NCBI GenBank assembly: GCA_903826205.1
Contig: CAIKDP010000073.1
Coordinates: 1-64,000 of the forward strand
Reading direction: 5' to 3'
From: Akkermansiaceae bacterium
Lineage (GTDB): Bacteria > Verrucomicrobiota > Verrucomicrobiia > Verrucomicrobiales > Akkermansiaceae
Length of the DNA stretch: 64,000 nt
Below the pieces are notes generated by a model. It did no database searches. It was not told the DNA's origin and worked only from the letters and a program-made list of their open reading frames with translations. The translations under genes were made by a program, and so were the position numbers. Below are positions 48,852 to 58,809 of this stretch, piece by piece; position 1 is the stretch's first letter; each line of letters starts with the position of its first letter.

Positions 48852-51344
48852 ATGTCCGTGCCTGCCCCCACCCCGATGATGGCCCAATACCAGGCCATGC
48901 GGAAGTCCCTGCCCGCGGACGTGCTGCTGCTGTACCGGCTCGGGGATTTTTACGAGATGTTTTTCGAGGACGCCAAGACCGCCTCGCCCATTCTCAATGT
49001 GGCGCTCACCCGCCGCAATGGCGTGCCCATGTGCGGCGTGCCCTATCATGCCGCCCAAGGTTACCTCGCCCGCCTGCTCAAGGCCGGCAAGCGCGTGGCC
49101 ATCGCCGAACAAACGTCCGACCCCAAGCCGGGCAAACTCGTCGAGCGCGAGATTGCCCGCATCCTCACGGCCGGCTCGATCGACGATCTGACCCTCCTCG
49201 ATGACCAACGCCCGAACTATCTGGCCGCCGTCTGCCGGCATGGGAAAACCGTCGGGCTGGCCTGCGTGGACCACACCACCGGCGAGTTCACCATCGCCGA
49301 GTTTGCCGATCTCGGCCAGCTCGAGGATGAATTGTCCCGCATCTGCCCGTCCGAGTTGTTAGTGCCGGACCATCAGACCGCGGAATTCGGCCTACTGCGC
49401 CACAGTCTCGCCTACGAAGGTTATGCCTTTCTGCCCGAGCACGCGAGCCAACTGCTGCGCGACCACTTCAACGTCCATTCGCTCGATGGCTTCGGCTGCT
49501 CGCAACTCCACGCCGCCAGCGGCGCAGCCGGCGCCGTCCTGCATTACCTGACCCATCAGTTGCGCCGCCCCTGCGGCCATATCCACCCGCCGCACGTGCG
49601 CGCCAGCAGCGACCACGTTCTCATTGATGCCGCGTCCCAACGCAATCTCGACCTGGTGGAATCCCGCTCCGGCAAGGCCCATACTTTGTTAGGTGTGCTT
49701 GACCGCACCGCCACCCCGATGGGCGCGCGCCTGCTGCGGGATTGGATCCTGCATCCGTTGCGGGATATCGCGACCCTGACCTCCCGGCAGGACCTCATCG
49801 CCGACTTGCTGGCGGAGCCGTTTCTTCTATCAAAATGCCGCGAGGCGCTAAAAGGCATTCGCGACATCGAGCGCACCACCTCGCGCCTCTCGCAGGGCAG
49901 CGGTAATGCCCGCGACCTCCAGTCGCTCGCCATCTCGCTCTCCCACATCCCGGCGCTCAAGGAGGATCTTGCCACGCTCGGAACCTCGCAGGCCTCGCTT
50001 TCCGCCACGCTCACCTCCCGCCTCCATGACTTTTCCGATCTGACAAAAATGCTGGCCGCCGCGCTGGCCGACGAACCGCCAGCCCACCTGCGCGACGGTG
50101 GCATCATCCGCGACGGATGGTCGCCGGAACTCGATGAGTTGCGCAGCGCCGCCCGCGGCGGCAAGGATTGGATCGCCCGCCTGCAAGCCGACGAACGCAA
50201 GCGCACCGGCATCGACTCGCTCAAGATCAAGTTCAACAACATCTTCGGCTACTTCATCGAAATCACCTCGTCGCACCTGGCGAAAGTCCCCGACGATTAC
50301 ACCCGCAAGCAAACCATGTCCAATGCCGAGCGCTACATCACGCCCGCGCTCAAGGCAATGGAAAACAAGGTGTTAGGCGCCGAGGAGCGCTCCAAGCAAC
50401 TTGAAGGCGAATTGTTTGTGGAGCTGCGCGGCCGCACCATCGCCCACCTTCCCGCGTTGCAGGAAACCGCCGCCGCCATCGCCGAAACCGATGTGCTCTG
50501 CGCGCTGGCGGAAGTCGCCCAGTATCACCGCCATTGCCGGCCGGTGCTCGAGGAGTCCCGCCGCTTCCTCATCACCAACGGCCGCCACCCGGTGCTCGAA
50601 CAAACCCTAACCGAAATCAAGTTTGTCCCCAACGACACCGAACTCGACCCGGATTGCGCCCGCCTGCAGATCCTCACCGGACCTAACATGGCCGGCAAAT
50701 CCACCTACATCCGGCAGATCGCGCTCATCGCGGTGATGGCGCAAATCGGCGCCTTTGTCCCGGCGGATGCCGTCACCCTTGGCATTGTGGACCGGATTTT
50801 CTGCCGGGTGGGCGCCTCCGACGACCTCTCGCGCGGCCAATCCACCTTCATGGTTGAGATGAGTGAGACCGCCCTCATCCTCAACCATGCCAGCGACCGC
50901 TCGCTGGTCATTTTGGATGAAATCGGCCGTGGCACCGCCACCTTTGACGGACTCTCGATCGCCTGGGCGGTGGCCGAGCATATCCACGATGCGATTGGTT
51001 GCCGCACCTTGTTTGCCACCCACTATCATGAACTCACCGATCTGGTGAACACCCGCGCCGCAGTGGCCAACTACAACGTCGCGGTCCGCGAGTGGAACGA
51101 TGAAATCATCTTCCTCCATAAAATCCTGCCCGGTGCCGCCGACAAATCCTATGGCATCCAGGTCGCCCGCCTCGCCGGTCTGCCCAAGCCGGTGGTCGAG
51201 CGCGCCAAGTCAATCCTCTCGCACCTCGAACTCCATTCACTCAAGCCCGAGGCCAGAACCCAGGGCCCCAAGGCCAAGAACACCGTCCAGGACACCCTGC
51301 CCAAGGCCAACGCCGCACAGATGGATCTGTTCGGCGGGTTCTAA
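48852..51344 (+). CDS. mutS: DNA mismatch repair protein MutS
   Basis: MutS binds mismatches and starts repair. The 830-residue protein has the N-terminal mismatch-reading Phe-x-Glu (F33-Y-E35 in RLGDFYEMFFED). The connector and lever/clamp domains contain DAASQRNLDLVESRSG and FGYFIEITSSHLAKVP. The ATPase has Walker A TGPNMAGKSTYIRQ (near residue 610), DDLSRGQSTFMVEM, Walker B VILDEIGRGTATFDG and FATHYHELTDL. The extreme C-terminus AAQMDLFGGF contains QMDLF, a beta-clamp-binding consensus. Length is normal. mutL is in the same window at 62345. Confidence 0.98.
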   Translation: MSVPAPTPMMAQYQAMRKSLPADVLLLYRLGDFYEMFFEDAKTASPILNVALTRRNGVPMCGVPYHAAQGYLARLLKAGKRVAIAEQTSDPKPGKLVEREIARILTAGSIDDLTLLDDQRPNYLAAVCRHGKTVGLACVDHTTGEFTIAEFADLGQLEDELSRICPSELLVPDHQTAEFGLLRHSLAYEGYAFLPEHASQLLRDHFNVHSLDGFGCSQLHAASGAAGAVLHYLTHQLRRPCGHIHPPHVRASSDHVLIDAASQRNLDLVESRSGKAHTLLGVLDRTATPMGARLLRDWILHPLRDIATLTSRQDLIADLLAEPFLLSKCREALKGIRDIERTTSRLSQGSGNARDLQSLAISLSHIPALKEDLATLGTSQASLSATLTSRLHDFSDLTKMLAAALADEPPAHLRDGGIIRDGWSPELDELRSAARGGKDWIARLQADERKRTGIDSLKIKFNNIFGYFIEITSSHLAKVPDDYTRKQTMSNAERYITPALKAMENKVLGAEERSKQLEGELFVELRGRTIAHLPALQETAAAIAETDVLCALAEVAQYHRHCRPVLEESRRFLITNGRHPVLEQTLTEIKFVPNDTELDPDCARLQILTGPNMAGKSTYIRQIALIAVMAQIGAFVPADAVTLGIVDRIFCRVGASDDLSRGQSTFMVEMSETALILNHASDRSLVILDEIGRGTATFDGLSIAWAVAEHIHDAIGCRTLFATHYHELTDLVNTRAAVANYNVAVREWNDEIIFLHKILPGAADKSYGIQVARLAGLPKPVVERAKSILSHLELHSLKPEARTQGPKAKNTVQDTLPKANAAQMDLFGGF

Positions 51345-51469
51345 GCGCCAGCTGCCGCGCAGTGGCCGGCTTGCGCAAAGGAGATGCCCCTCACGCTGCC
51401 CGGCCAGCCCGGGCCATGACTCACAGGCCCTGAATGATGGCTTCTAACAGCCAGGAAAAAAATCCACCA

Positions 51470-51521
51470 CCGGCCCATGCAATATTTTGGGACGACCGTC
51501 CAAAAATATCGCATGGCCGGG
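51470..51521. repeat. 52-nt imperfect palindrome in the mutS-kinase gap
   Basis: The left arm CCGGCCCATGCAATATTTTG and the right arm AAAAATATCGCATGGCCGGG pair around GGACGACCGTCC with one bulge and one or two mismatches. It is the only structure I see in the 300-nt gap 51345-51644 apart from the promoter. No T-tract follows. Confidence 0.7.
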
Positions 51522-51589
51522 CAGCGCAGGGTTGTGTGGCCAGTCTTTACTTCAGCGCCTGCCGCGGTGAAATCCGCGGTGAAATCGGC

Positions 51590-51617
51590 TTGACAGGAAA
51601 TGCGCGGTTATTAGATT
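51590..51617 (+). promoter_or_regulatory. Promoter of the histidine kinase pair
   Basis: TTGACA (51590-51595), 16-bp spacer, TAGATT (51612-51617). This is the closest match to the sigma-70 consensus in the window. A direct repeat GCGGTGAAATC occurs twice just upstream. The leader would be about 20 nt, longer than at other genes. Confidence 0.6.
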
Positions 51618-51644
51618 TGAAAATACTGAAAATCTGTCACGCCC

Positions 51645-52982
51645 ATGAAATCGACCACGCAAGCTGCGCTGCTGTCTGAAAATGCAGAATTGCGCATGCG
51701 CTTGGAGGCCGCGGAGGCCGCTTTATACGCTTTGCGCAACGGCGAGGGTGGCGCGCCCGTCACCGAGGTTGCCAGCGCTCCGCAGGTGTTGTCCCTGCAG
51801 GGGTTGGCCACCGCATCGAACCCTTCGTGCGGCGAACTCCTCACCCGGGATGCCGAGGTGCGGCAGTTGCTGGAGGCCGTTCATATTGTTAGGGATCGCT
51901 TGGCGGCATTGGTGGGCAGTATCAACGACGAGGCCAGGCGCGGGGAATTGGCGCTGCGCGAAAACGCGGAACTGTTGAACCAGGCTCAGGAAATCGCCCA
52001 CCTCGGCAGTTGGGAACTCGACTTGCGCACCAACCAGTTGACATGGTCTGACGAGGTTTACCGGATTTTTGGTTTCAAGCCCCAGGAGTTTGCCGCGACC
52101 TACGAGGCGTTTTTGGACCGGGTGCATCCCGACGATCGCGCGAAGGTCGATGCCGCCTACTTCGGCTCGGTCCGCGAAGGGCGCGACACCTACGAAGTTG
52201 AGCACCGGGTCGTGCGCAAGCCTACCGGCGAGGTTCGCGTCGTTTATGAGAGGTGCCGGCATTTCCGCGATGCCACCGGCAACGTCGTCCGCTCCTGCGG
52301 TATGGTGCAAGACATCACCGAGCGCAAGCAGGCCGAGGAGCAGATCAAGGGGGCGCTGGCAGAGAAAGAAGTCATGTTGCGGGAAATTCATCACCGGGTG
52401 AAAAACAACCTGCAGGTCATTTCGAGCCTGGTCAGTTTGCAGTCCGATACCGTGACCGATGCGCAGGTGCGCGAGGTGCTAGGCGACGTGCGTGACCGCG
52501 TGCGGGCGATGGCGTTGGTCCACGAGAAGCTCTATCAGACAGGCGATCTGGCGCGGTTGAACTTTGCCGACTACGCGGCGAGCCTGTTGCAGTATCTTTG
52601 GCGTTCCCATGGCGCGTTCGCCGAAAAGGTGCGCTTGCAACTGGCGGTCTCGTCCGTGGCGTTGCCGATCGAGGCCGCGGTGCCTTGCGGCTTGATCCTC
52701 AATGAATTGGTCGGCAACGCCCTCAAACATGCCTTTCCCGACGGCGGTGGTGGCGAAGTGAGGGTGGTCTTGGAACTCGATCCCGCTGATGCAGTTGTCA
52801 GCCTGCGGGTGGGCGACAATGGCTGCGGTCTGCCGCCGGGGCAGGACTGGCGGCAGTCCAGTTCGCTCGGTCTGCGTCTGGTGCAAATGCTGGTCAGTCA
52901 GTTGCGCGGCACCGTGACGACGGGAACCGGCCCCGGCACCGAATTCCGGGTCACCTTTTCCTTGAAACGGCCTCATTCATGA
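51645..52982 (+). CDS. PAS-containing sensor histidine kinase, HisKA_2 type
   Basis: A 445-residue soluble histidine kinase. The N-terminal coiled coil (about residues 1-40 and 70-115) is followed by one PAS/PAC domain (about 122-235, AHLGSWELDLRTNQLTWSDEVYRIFGF to SCGMVQDITERKQAEE). The HisKA_2 box carries the phospho-accepting His in LREIHHRVKNNLQVISSLVSLQ. The HATPase domain has NELVGNALKHAFP (N box), GDNGCGLPPG (G1) and SLGLRLVQMLV (G2). There is no signal peptide or membrane helix. The 3' end overlaps the next gene by 4 nt (ATGA), so the two are translated together. Confidence 0.9.
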   Translation: MKSTTQAALLSENAELRMRLEAAEAALYALRNGEGGAPVTEVASAPQVLSLQGLATASNPSCGELLTRDAEVRQLLEAVHIVRDRLAALVGSINDEARRGELALRENAELLNQAQEIAHLGSWELDLRTNQLTWSDEVYRIFGFKPQEFAATYEAFLDRVHPDDRAKVDAAYFGSVREGRDTYEVEHRVVRKPTGEVRVVYERCRHFRDATGNVVRSCGMVQDITERKQAEEQIKGALAEKEVMLREIHHRVKNNLQVISSLVSLQSDTVTDAQVREVLGDVRDRVRAMALVHEKLYQTGDLARLNFADYAASLLQYLWRSHGAFAEKVRLQLAVSSVALPIEAAVPCGLILNELVGNALKHAFPDGGGGEVRVVLELDPADAVVSLRVGDNGCGLPPGQDWRQSSSLGLRLVQMLVSQLRGTVTTGTGPGTEFRVTFSLKRPHS

Positions 52983-54505
52983 GCAGCCACTCCATCTTGA
53001 TTGTCGAGGACGAAGCCATTGTCGCCGAAGATCTCGCCAGGAAAATCCGGCAACTGGGTTACGAAGTGGCCGGCATGAGCGCCACCGGCGAGGAAGCCAT
53101 CACATTAGCCCGCCGTTATCGTCCGGCGCTGGTGTTGATGGATATCCGGCTGGCCGGCGCGATGGACGGCATCGCAGCGGCCGAGTTGATCCATCGCGAG
53201 TGCCATCTGCCAGTGTTGTTTCTAACGGCGCACTCCGACGCGGGGACGCTCGCGCGCGCGCGAAAGGCGGATGCGCTCGGATACGTTCTCAAGCCGTTCG
53301 ACGAGCGCGATCTGCGCATTCAGATCGAGATGGCACTCTACAAACACGCCGCAGAGCAACGATTGCGCGAGAGCGCGGCGCGCTTTCGCAGTATCTTCCA
53401 CCATTCCGCCACCCCGATGGCAGTGAAGCTGCCCGACGGGCGATTCCAGGAAGTCAACCAGGCGTATTGCGAGATGTTGGGGTACACGGAGGCGGAGATG
53501 CTGCGCGCCACGGAGGAAGATTTCGCCTGCCCGGATGACACACACGCCGCGGAAGCCATGCGCCAGTTGCTGGCGGGAGAAATCACCGTGCTCAGAACCG
53601 CGAGACGTTATCTCCACAAGCACGGCCACCCGGTATGGTGCGATACGAGCCTGTCCGTGGTGCCCAACGCCAATGGCCAGGGGGTCTACGTGATCGTGCA
53701 GGCGCATGACATCACCGCCCGCAAGGAAGCCGAGGAACAAGTCCGCAAGCTCAACTTGCAACTGGAATCCCTCGTGCTTGAACGCACCGGCAAGTTGCGC
53801 GAAACGGTCAAATCGCTCAAAACCGAAATCACCCAGCGGCAGCGCCTGGAGCGCGAAATTCTGGAAATCAGCGAGCGTGAACAACACCGCTTCGGGCAGG
53901 ATTTGCACGATGGTCTTGGCCAGGAATTGGCAGGCATTGCGATGCTCGGCGATGTGCACGCAAGACAACTTCAAGCGGAGGGGCACCCATTGGCTGCTGC
54001 CGCCGCCCAAATCGCCACCTACATCCGCGCCTCCATCGATTCCTCGCGGCGGCTGGCCAAAGGTCTCTATCCGATAGAACTCGACCGCTACGGCCTGCTC
54101 TTTGCGCTCAAGGATCTCGCCGCCCAAACCAGCCAGCGTTCCGGCATCAGTTGTGAGTTGCAGCAATGCGAGGCTCCCCCGCACCTGGAAAAATCCGCCG
54201 AGATTCACATCTATCGGATTGTGCAGGAATGTATTGCCAATGCCGTAAAACACGCCAAGCCGTGCCACATCAGCATCGAGTCTGTGGCCCGCGACGACAT
54301 GCATGTTTTCACCGTCACCGATGACGGCATCGGGTTTGACAAGGCGACGGTTGTCTGCGGCATGGGCCTCCATCTCATCGAATACCGCGCCCGCGTGATC
54401 GGCGCGCAAATCAGCATCGAACGACCTGCAGAAGGCGGTTGCCGGGTCACCTGTCGCCTGTTGGCAGGGCGGCTGCGGCACGACCTGAGCCTATCCCCCA
54501 TGTGA
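52979..54505 (+). CDS. REC-PAS-HisKA_3 hybrid histidine kinase
   Basis: A 508-residue protein that joins an N-terminal receiver domain to a kinase. The receiver has the acidic pair VEDE (E10-D11), phospho-acceptor D55 in LVLMDIRLAG, and LTAHSD and LKPFDERD. A PAS domain (about 133-250, RFRSIFHHSATPMAVKLPDGRFQEVN to IVQAHDITARKEAEEQ) and a coiled coil follow. The HisKA_3 dimerisation box has the phospho-His in QHRFGQDLHDGLGQELAGIAML. The HATPase has QECIANAVKHAKP, TDDGIGFDK and GMGLHLIEYRA. HisKA_3 kinases partner with LuxR/NarL regulators, and such a gene lies directly downstream in opposite orientation. Confidence 0.9.
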   Translation: MSSHSILIVEDEAIVAEDLARKIRQLGYEVAGMSATGEEAITLARRYRPALVLMDIRLAGAMDGIAAAELIHRECHLPVLFLTAHSDAGTLARARKADALGYVLKPFDERDLRIQIEMALYKHAAEQRLRESAARFRSIFHHSATPMAVKLPDGRFQEVNQAYCEMLGYTEAEMLRATEEDFACPDDTHAAEAMRQLLAGEITVLRTARRYLHKHGHPVWCDTSLSVVPNANGQGVYVIVQAHDITARKEAEEQVRKLNLQLESLVLERTGKLRETVKSLKTEITQRQRLEREILEISEREQHRFGQDLHDGLGQELAGIAMLGDVHARQLQAEGHPLAAAAAQIATYIRASIDSSRRLAKGLYPIELDRYGLLFALKDLAAQTSQRSGISCELQQCEAPPHLEKSAEIHIYRIVQECIANAVKHAKPCHISIESVARDDMHVFTVTDDGIGFDKATVVCGMGLHLIEYRARVIGAQISIERPAEGGCRVTCRLLAGRLRHDLSLSPM

Positions 54506-54546
54506 CCCTTGCGGACACCCGGATGAAGTTTCTCCGGTGCCCCTGG

Positions 54547-55209
54547 CTAGCGGCGGATCATGCCCGCTTCGACCCAGCGGATGGCGTGGCGGGTGAGGGC
54601 GCTGCCATCGCTGATGCCGAGCTTCTCGCGGATATGGGCGCGGTGGACGTCCACGGTTCGCGGGCTGATGCCGAGTTGCTCGGCGATTTCCTGATTGCCC
54701 TTGGCCAAGCCGATCAATTCAAAGACCTCGATTTCGCGGTCGGTCAGGCGTTCCAACGGGAAACTCAGCTTGGTGGGACTCTTGCCAGGCACCAGCGCCT
54801 GGAGAAAATGGTTGGTGACGGCCGGGCTGGCGTACACCCCGCCGCCGAGCACGCAGCGGATGGCCTGCAGCAGGCGCTCGGTCGGCGCGTCTTTGGTGAC
54901 GTAGCCACGCCCCCCGGCCCGCAGCACGCGTTCCGCATACAGCAACTCGTCGTGCATCGACAGGACGATGACCGGAAGGTCCGGATAGGTGGTGCCAAGG
55001 TCCTTGATGAGTTCCAAACCACTGCGTCCCGGCAGTGTGAGATCCGTGATGACCAGATCCGGCGCTTCGGATTCCACCCGCGCGAGCGCCTCCTGCACCG
55101 AGCCCGCCGTGGCACAAATGCTCAGCCCGGGTTGCGATCCTAACAGCTGCCGGAGTCCTTCGGTGATCAAAGGATGGTCATCCACCAGAAGAATCTTGGT
55201 CACCTTCAT
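54547..55209 (-). CDS. NarL/LuxR-family response regulator
   Basis: A 220-residue regulator. The receiver has D10/D11 (LLVDDHP), phospho-acceptor D56 in LVITDLTLPG, SMHDE and YVTKDAPTE. The C-terminal LuxR HTH has LTDREIEVFELIGLAKGNQEIAEQLGISPRTVDVHRAHIREKLG, a complete DNA-binding domain. It is convergent with the hybrid kinase (41 nt between the stops), which is its likely phosphodonor. The ATG at 55209 follows a promoter-like -10 by 10 nt; an earlier frame extension is not family-like. Confidence 0.93.
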   Translation of the reverse strand: MKVTKILLVDDHPLITEGLRQLLGSQPGLSICATAGSVQEALARVESEAPDLVITDLTLPGRSGLELIKDLGTTYPDLPVIVLSMHDELLYAERVLRAGGRGYVTKDAPTERLLQAIRCVLGGGVYASPAVTNHFLQALVPGKSPTKLSFPLERLTDREIEVFELIGLAKGNQEIAEQLGISPRTVDVHRAHIREKLGISDGSALTRHAIRWVEAGMIRR

Positions 55210-55219
55210 TGAAGGGTAG

Positions 55220-55247
55220 TATCTACGCGGTTTTCCACCCAAGGCAA
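55220..55247 (-). promoter_or_regulatory. Candidate promoter of the LuxR-type regulator gene
   Basis: Minus strand TTGCCT (55242-55247), 16-bp spacer, TAGATA (55220-55225), then 10 nt to the ATG. The rest of the 251-nt divergent gap up to 55460 shows no further gene. Confidence 0.5.
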
Positions 55248-55460
55248 GATATTCCGCCGCGAGGGAAACCATTTTCCTTGCCAAGTCCGCTCCCTCGCCT
55301 AGCTTTCCGGCCAAACCTCCAAGGACCGCCCGGCTGAGTCTCTCATGTTCCGGATGGATCCGTGCTTGTGTTCCGCATTCAACCGGCGGATGACTCGCCG
55401 CCTTGAACGGTATCGCCGCTTGAGCGCGCCACGCCCACCTATTGATCCCCCAATCCTCTT

Positions 55461-57167
55461 ATGGAAACGCCTCCCTTCGCCGAACTCGGGCTGCCCGCCG
55501 CCCTGCTTGCCGCCATTGAAACCCTCGGCTATGAACGCCCGTCGCCGATCCAGGCGATGAGTATCCCCACCGCCCTTAAAGGTCGCGATATCGTCGGCCT
55601 CTCGGAAACCGGTTCGGGTAAAACCGCCGCTTTCGTGCTGCCGGCCCTCACCTTGCTGGATGTCACCGCCCAATATCCCCAAGTCCTGATCCTGTGCCCG
55701 ACTCGCGAACTCGCCGTGCAGGTGTGCGAAGAAGTCCACCGCCTCGGCGCCAAACTCACCGGGCTGCATGCCACCCCGGTCTATGGCGGCGCCCCGATGG
55801 ATCGCCAGTTGCGCGCCCTGCGCAGCGGCGCCCAATTGATTGTCGGCACTCCCGGTCGCCTGCTCGACCACCTCCGCCGCGGCAGCTTCGATGCCTCCCG
55901 CATCAAGCTGGCCATTCTGGATGAGGCCGACCGCATGCTGGACATGGGGTTTCGTGATGAAATGGACGAGTTGTTGGCCGCCCTGCCTGCGGAGCGCCAG
56001 ACCTTGTTTTTCTCGGCCACGATGAACCCGGGCGTCTCGCGGCTGATCCAGCGCTTCGGCAAAGCCCCGGAAATCATCGAGGTCCAACAAAAGGCCCGCA
56101 CCGTCTCCACCGTCGACCAATCGTACTTCGAAGTGCGCCAACGCTCGAAGGTTGAAGTGCTCTCCCGCCTGCTCGATATGAGCCCGCCGCGGCTGGCCCT
56201 CATCTTTTGCAACACCAAACGCTCGGTGGACGAATGCACCGAAGACCTCGTCAATCGCGGCTATGCCGCCGACCGACTCCATGGCGACATGACCCAACAA
56301 ATGCGCGAGCGCGTCCTCAAGCGCTTCCGCGAAGGGTCCGTCGAATTGCTCGTCGCCACCGACGTCGCCGCCCGCGGACTCGATATCGATGAAATCGACA
56401 TCGTTTTCAACTACGACCTGCCCACCGACCCCGAGGACTACGTGCACCGGATCGGGCGCACCGGTCGTGCCGGGCGTTCGGGACGGGCGGTGAGCTTCGT
56501 GTTCGGCCGCGAGATCTATCGGATTCAATCGATCGAACGCTACACCCGTTCGGTCATCCGCCGCGAACGCATCCCGTCCCAGGAACAAGTCGAGGGCCGC
56601 CGCGCCGACCTCATCTTTGATTCCTTGAAGGAGCGCCTCGAAACCGGCAAATTCGATGCCTATCAGGATAATATCGACCGGTTGTTAGAACAAGGCCACA
56701 CCCCGACCGACATCGCCGGCGCGCTGGTCACCCTGCTGCGTGAATCCAGCGGCCGGGAAGGCTCCGCCATCGAGGAAGATCGCGAGCCGGAACGCCGGGA
56801 CCCGCGCGACTCCAAAGGACCGAAATCCCCCAAGGACGCCAAGTTCCAACGCGAAGGCGGCCCCAAGGCGCGTCCCGAGCGCGGCGGGCCGCGGGACGCC
56901 CACAGCGCCGAGCACGGCATGGCCCACATGTTCTTGTCCCTCGGCAAAACCCACGGCGTCATGGCCAAGGAAATCGTCGGCATGCTCTATCGGGAGGCCG
57001 GCTTGCCCGACGGTTGTCTGGGCCGCATCACCTTGTTTCCAAAGCACTCGCTCGTCGATGTGCCCGAGGAATTCGTCCACCAAGTCATCGACCGCACCCG
57101 CAACGCCCGCTTGCGTGGCCGCCCGTTCCGCATCGATCGCGACCGCGGCCCCCAGGACCGCCCTTGA
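55461..57167 (+). CDS. DEAD-box RNA helicase with DbpA/CsdA-type RNA-binding domain
   Basis: A 568-residue ATP-dependent RNA helicase. The core has the Q motif ([26 protein letters not shown]), motif [34 protein letters not shown] ([12 protein letters not shown]), [13 protein letters not shown] and [12 protein letters not shown] charged low-complexity linker (about residues 435-485) leads to a C-terminal domain ([45 protein letters not shown]) of the DbpA/CsdA RNA-binding fold. Such helicases assist ribosome assembly and cold growth. The ATG at 55461 lies in an SD-less context. Confidence 0.94.
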   Translation: METPPFAELGLPAALLAAIETLGYERPSPIQAMSIPTALKGRDIVGLSETGSGKTAAFVLPALTLLDVTAQYPQVLILCPTRELAVQVCEEVHRLGAKLTGLHATPVYGGAPMDRQLRALRSGAQLIVGTPGRLLDHLRRGSFDASRIKLAILDEADRMLDMGFRDEMDELLAALPAERQTLFFSATMNPGVSRLIQRFGKAPEIIEVQQKARTVSTVDQSYFEVRQRSKVEVLSRLLDMSPPRLALIFCNTKRSVDECTEDLVNRGYAADRLHGDMTQQMRERVLKRFREGSVELLVATDVAARGLDIDEIDIVFNYDLPTDPEDYVHRIGRTGRAGRSGRAVSFVFGREIYRIQSIERYTRSVIRRERIPSQEQVEGRRADLIFDSLKERLETGKFDAYQDNIDRLLEQGHTPTDIAGALVTLLRESSGREGSAIEEDREPERRDPRDSKGPKSPKDAKFQREGGPKARPERGGPRDAHSAEHGMAHMFLSLGKTHGVMAKEIVGMLYREAGLPDGCLGRITLFPKHSLVDVPEEFVHQVIDRTRNARLRGRPFRIDRDRGPQDRP

Positions 57168-57248
57168 AATTTTTTACACAAAAAAGCGCTGCGGCATCGT
57201 TACGAAAACACGACTCAGGTAATACCACCTTCATTCCACCTACCGCTC

Positions 57249-57977
57249 ATGATCGAAGTTGAAAGTCTAACCAAACAGTTCGGGACCAAAACCGCCGTGG
57301 ACCATCTGACGTTTTCGGTGAAAAAAGGCGAGGTCCTGGGTTTCCTCGGGCCTAACGGTGCCGGCAAATCCACCACCATGCGCATGATCACCGGGTTTTT
57401 CCCGCCCACCTCCGGCGATGCCAAGGTGTGCGGCATCTCCATTGTGGACCGCCCCGCGGAGGCCAAAACCAAAATCGGTTACCTGCCGGAGTCCGCGCCG
57501 CTCTACCGGGACATGACCGTGCTCGGCTTCCTGCGCTTCTGCGCCGCCATCCGCGGGCTGACCGGCTCAGCGAAGAAATCCGCCGTGGAGCGCGCCATCG
57601 ACCTTTGCTCCCTCGCCTCGGTCGCCTCGCAGTCCATCGACACCCTCTCCAAAGGCTATCGCCACCGGACCTGCCTCGCCCAGGCCCTGCTGCACGATCC
57701 GGAGGTGCTCATTCTTGACGAGCCCACCGATGGTCTCGACCCTAACCAGAAACACGAGGTCCGCCAGCTCATCAAGCGGCTTGGCGAAACCAAGGCCATC
57801 CTCTTCTCCACCCACATTTTGGAAGAAGTCGAAGCCGCCTGCACCCGCGCCGTCATCGTCGATCGCGGCATGATCGTCGCCGATGGCACGCCGGCGCAAC
57901 TCCTCGCCCAATCCGCCACGGGGTCGCTCACCGACCTGTTCCGCGCCGTCACCTCGCGTGACACGGAAACGGCCTGA
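57249..57977 (+). CDS. ABC transporter ATPase, GldA-like
   Basis: A 242-residue ATP-binding subunit. Walker A is GFLGPNGAGKSTTMRMI, the Q-loop region is IGYLPESAPLYRDMTV, and the signature reads LSKGYRHR, the LSKGYRxR form common in GldA/NosF-type exporters. Walker B is VLILDEPTDGLDPNQ, and the H-loop is ILFSTHILEE. It is the first gene of a four-gene operon with an ABC-2 permease, a GldG-like protein and a DUF4340 protein, at 26-54-nt gaps. Confidence 0.93.
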   Translation: MIEVESLTKQFGTKTAVDHLTFSVKKGEVLGFLGPNGAGKSTTMRMITGFFPPTSGDAKVCGISIVDRPAEAKTKIGYLPESAPLYRDMTVLGFLRFCAAIRGLTGSAKKSAVERAIDLCSLASVASQSIDTLSKGYRHRTCLAQALLHDPEVLILDEPTDGLDPNQKHEVRQLIKRLGETKAILFSTHILEEVEAACTRAVIVDRGMIVADGTPAQLLAQSATGSLTDLFRAVTSRDTETA

Positions 57978-58003
57978 TAACTTCTAACTCATAACTCTCC
58001 CCC

Positions 58004-58807
58004 ATGCGCACCCTAACCATCTACAAACGCGAGCTGGGCAGCTACTTCTCGCAGCCCACCGCCTACGCGATCATCGTGATCTTTCTCCTGCTCTCAATGG
58101 GACTCGCCTTCACCTTCGGCAGTTTCATCAAGGCCGGGGATGCCTCCCTCGAGTGGCCGTTTTTCTTCTGGCACCCGTGGATATTCATGTTGCTGGCACC
58201 GGCCGTCGCCATGAAACTCTGGTCTGACGAGCAACGCAACGGCACCATCGAACTCCTCGGCACCTTCCCCGTCTCCACCCGCAGCGCCATCATCGGCAAA
58301 TTCCTCGCCGCCGCCACCGTCTGGCTGGTGGCCCTGGCCTGCACTTTCCCCATCGTCGTCACTGTCAACTACCTCGGCGCCCCCGACAACGGCGTGATCC
58401 TCTCCGGCTACATTGGCAGTTTTCTGGTGTGTTGTTCGTTTGTCGCCGTTACCATGCTCGTCTCCGCCTGCACGCGGGATCAGGTGGTGTGCCTCATCGT
58501 GTCAGTCTTCGTGTGCTTCCTGGCGGTGGTCATCGGCTACGACCCGGTGGCCCGCGCGCTCGACAGCTTCGTCACCCCGCCCGCCGCGGAGGCGGCCGCC
58601 GTCACCGGCCTGTGGGCACGGCTGGCCCTCTGGTGGCATCAGGGGGTCGCCCAAGTGGTGGAAGTCTCCACCTCGTTTGGTGTCTGGAACCACTTCGCCT
58701 CCCTCAACCGGGGACTCTTGCGCTTGCAGGACTTGGTGTGGTTTGGTTCCACCATCCTGGTCTCCTTGTTAGGGACCAGCGCCATCCTCTCGGCCAAACG
58801 TTCCTGA
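58004..58807 (+). CDS. ABC-2 permease, GldF-like
   Basis: A 267-residue membrane protein with six hydrophobic segments (AIIVIFLLLSMGLAFTFGSF, WPFFFWHPWIFMLLAPAVAM, FLAAATVWLVALACTFPIVVTV, GSFLVCCSFVAVTMLVSAC, VVCLIVSVFVCFLAVVIG, WFGSTILVSLLGTSAILS). ELGSYFSQPTAYAI and LWSDEQRNGTIELLGTFPVS are the standard GldF/NosY loops. It is the membrane partner of the preceding ATPase. Confidence 0.92.
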   Translation: MRTLTIYKRELGSYFSQPTAYAIIVIFLLLSMGLAFTFGSFIKAGDASLEWPFFFWHPWIFMLLAPAVAMKLWSDEQRNGTIELLGTFPVSTRSAIIGKFLAAATVWLVALACTFPIVVTVNYLGAPDNGVILSGYIGSFLVCCSFVAVTMLVSACTRDQVVCLIVSVFVCFLAVVIGYDPVARALDSFVTPPAAEAAAVTGLWARLALWWHQGVAQVVEVSTSFGVWNHFASLNRGLLRLQDLVWFGSTILVSLLGTSAILSAKRS

Positions 58808-58809
58808 AC

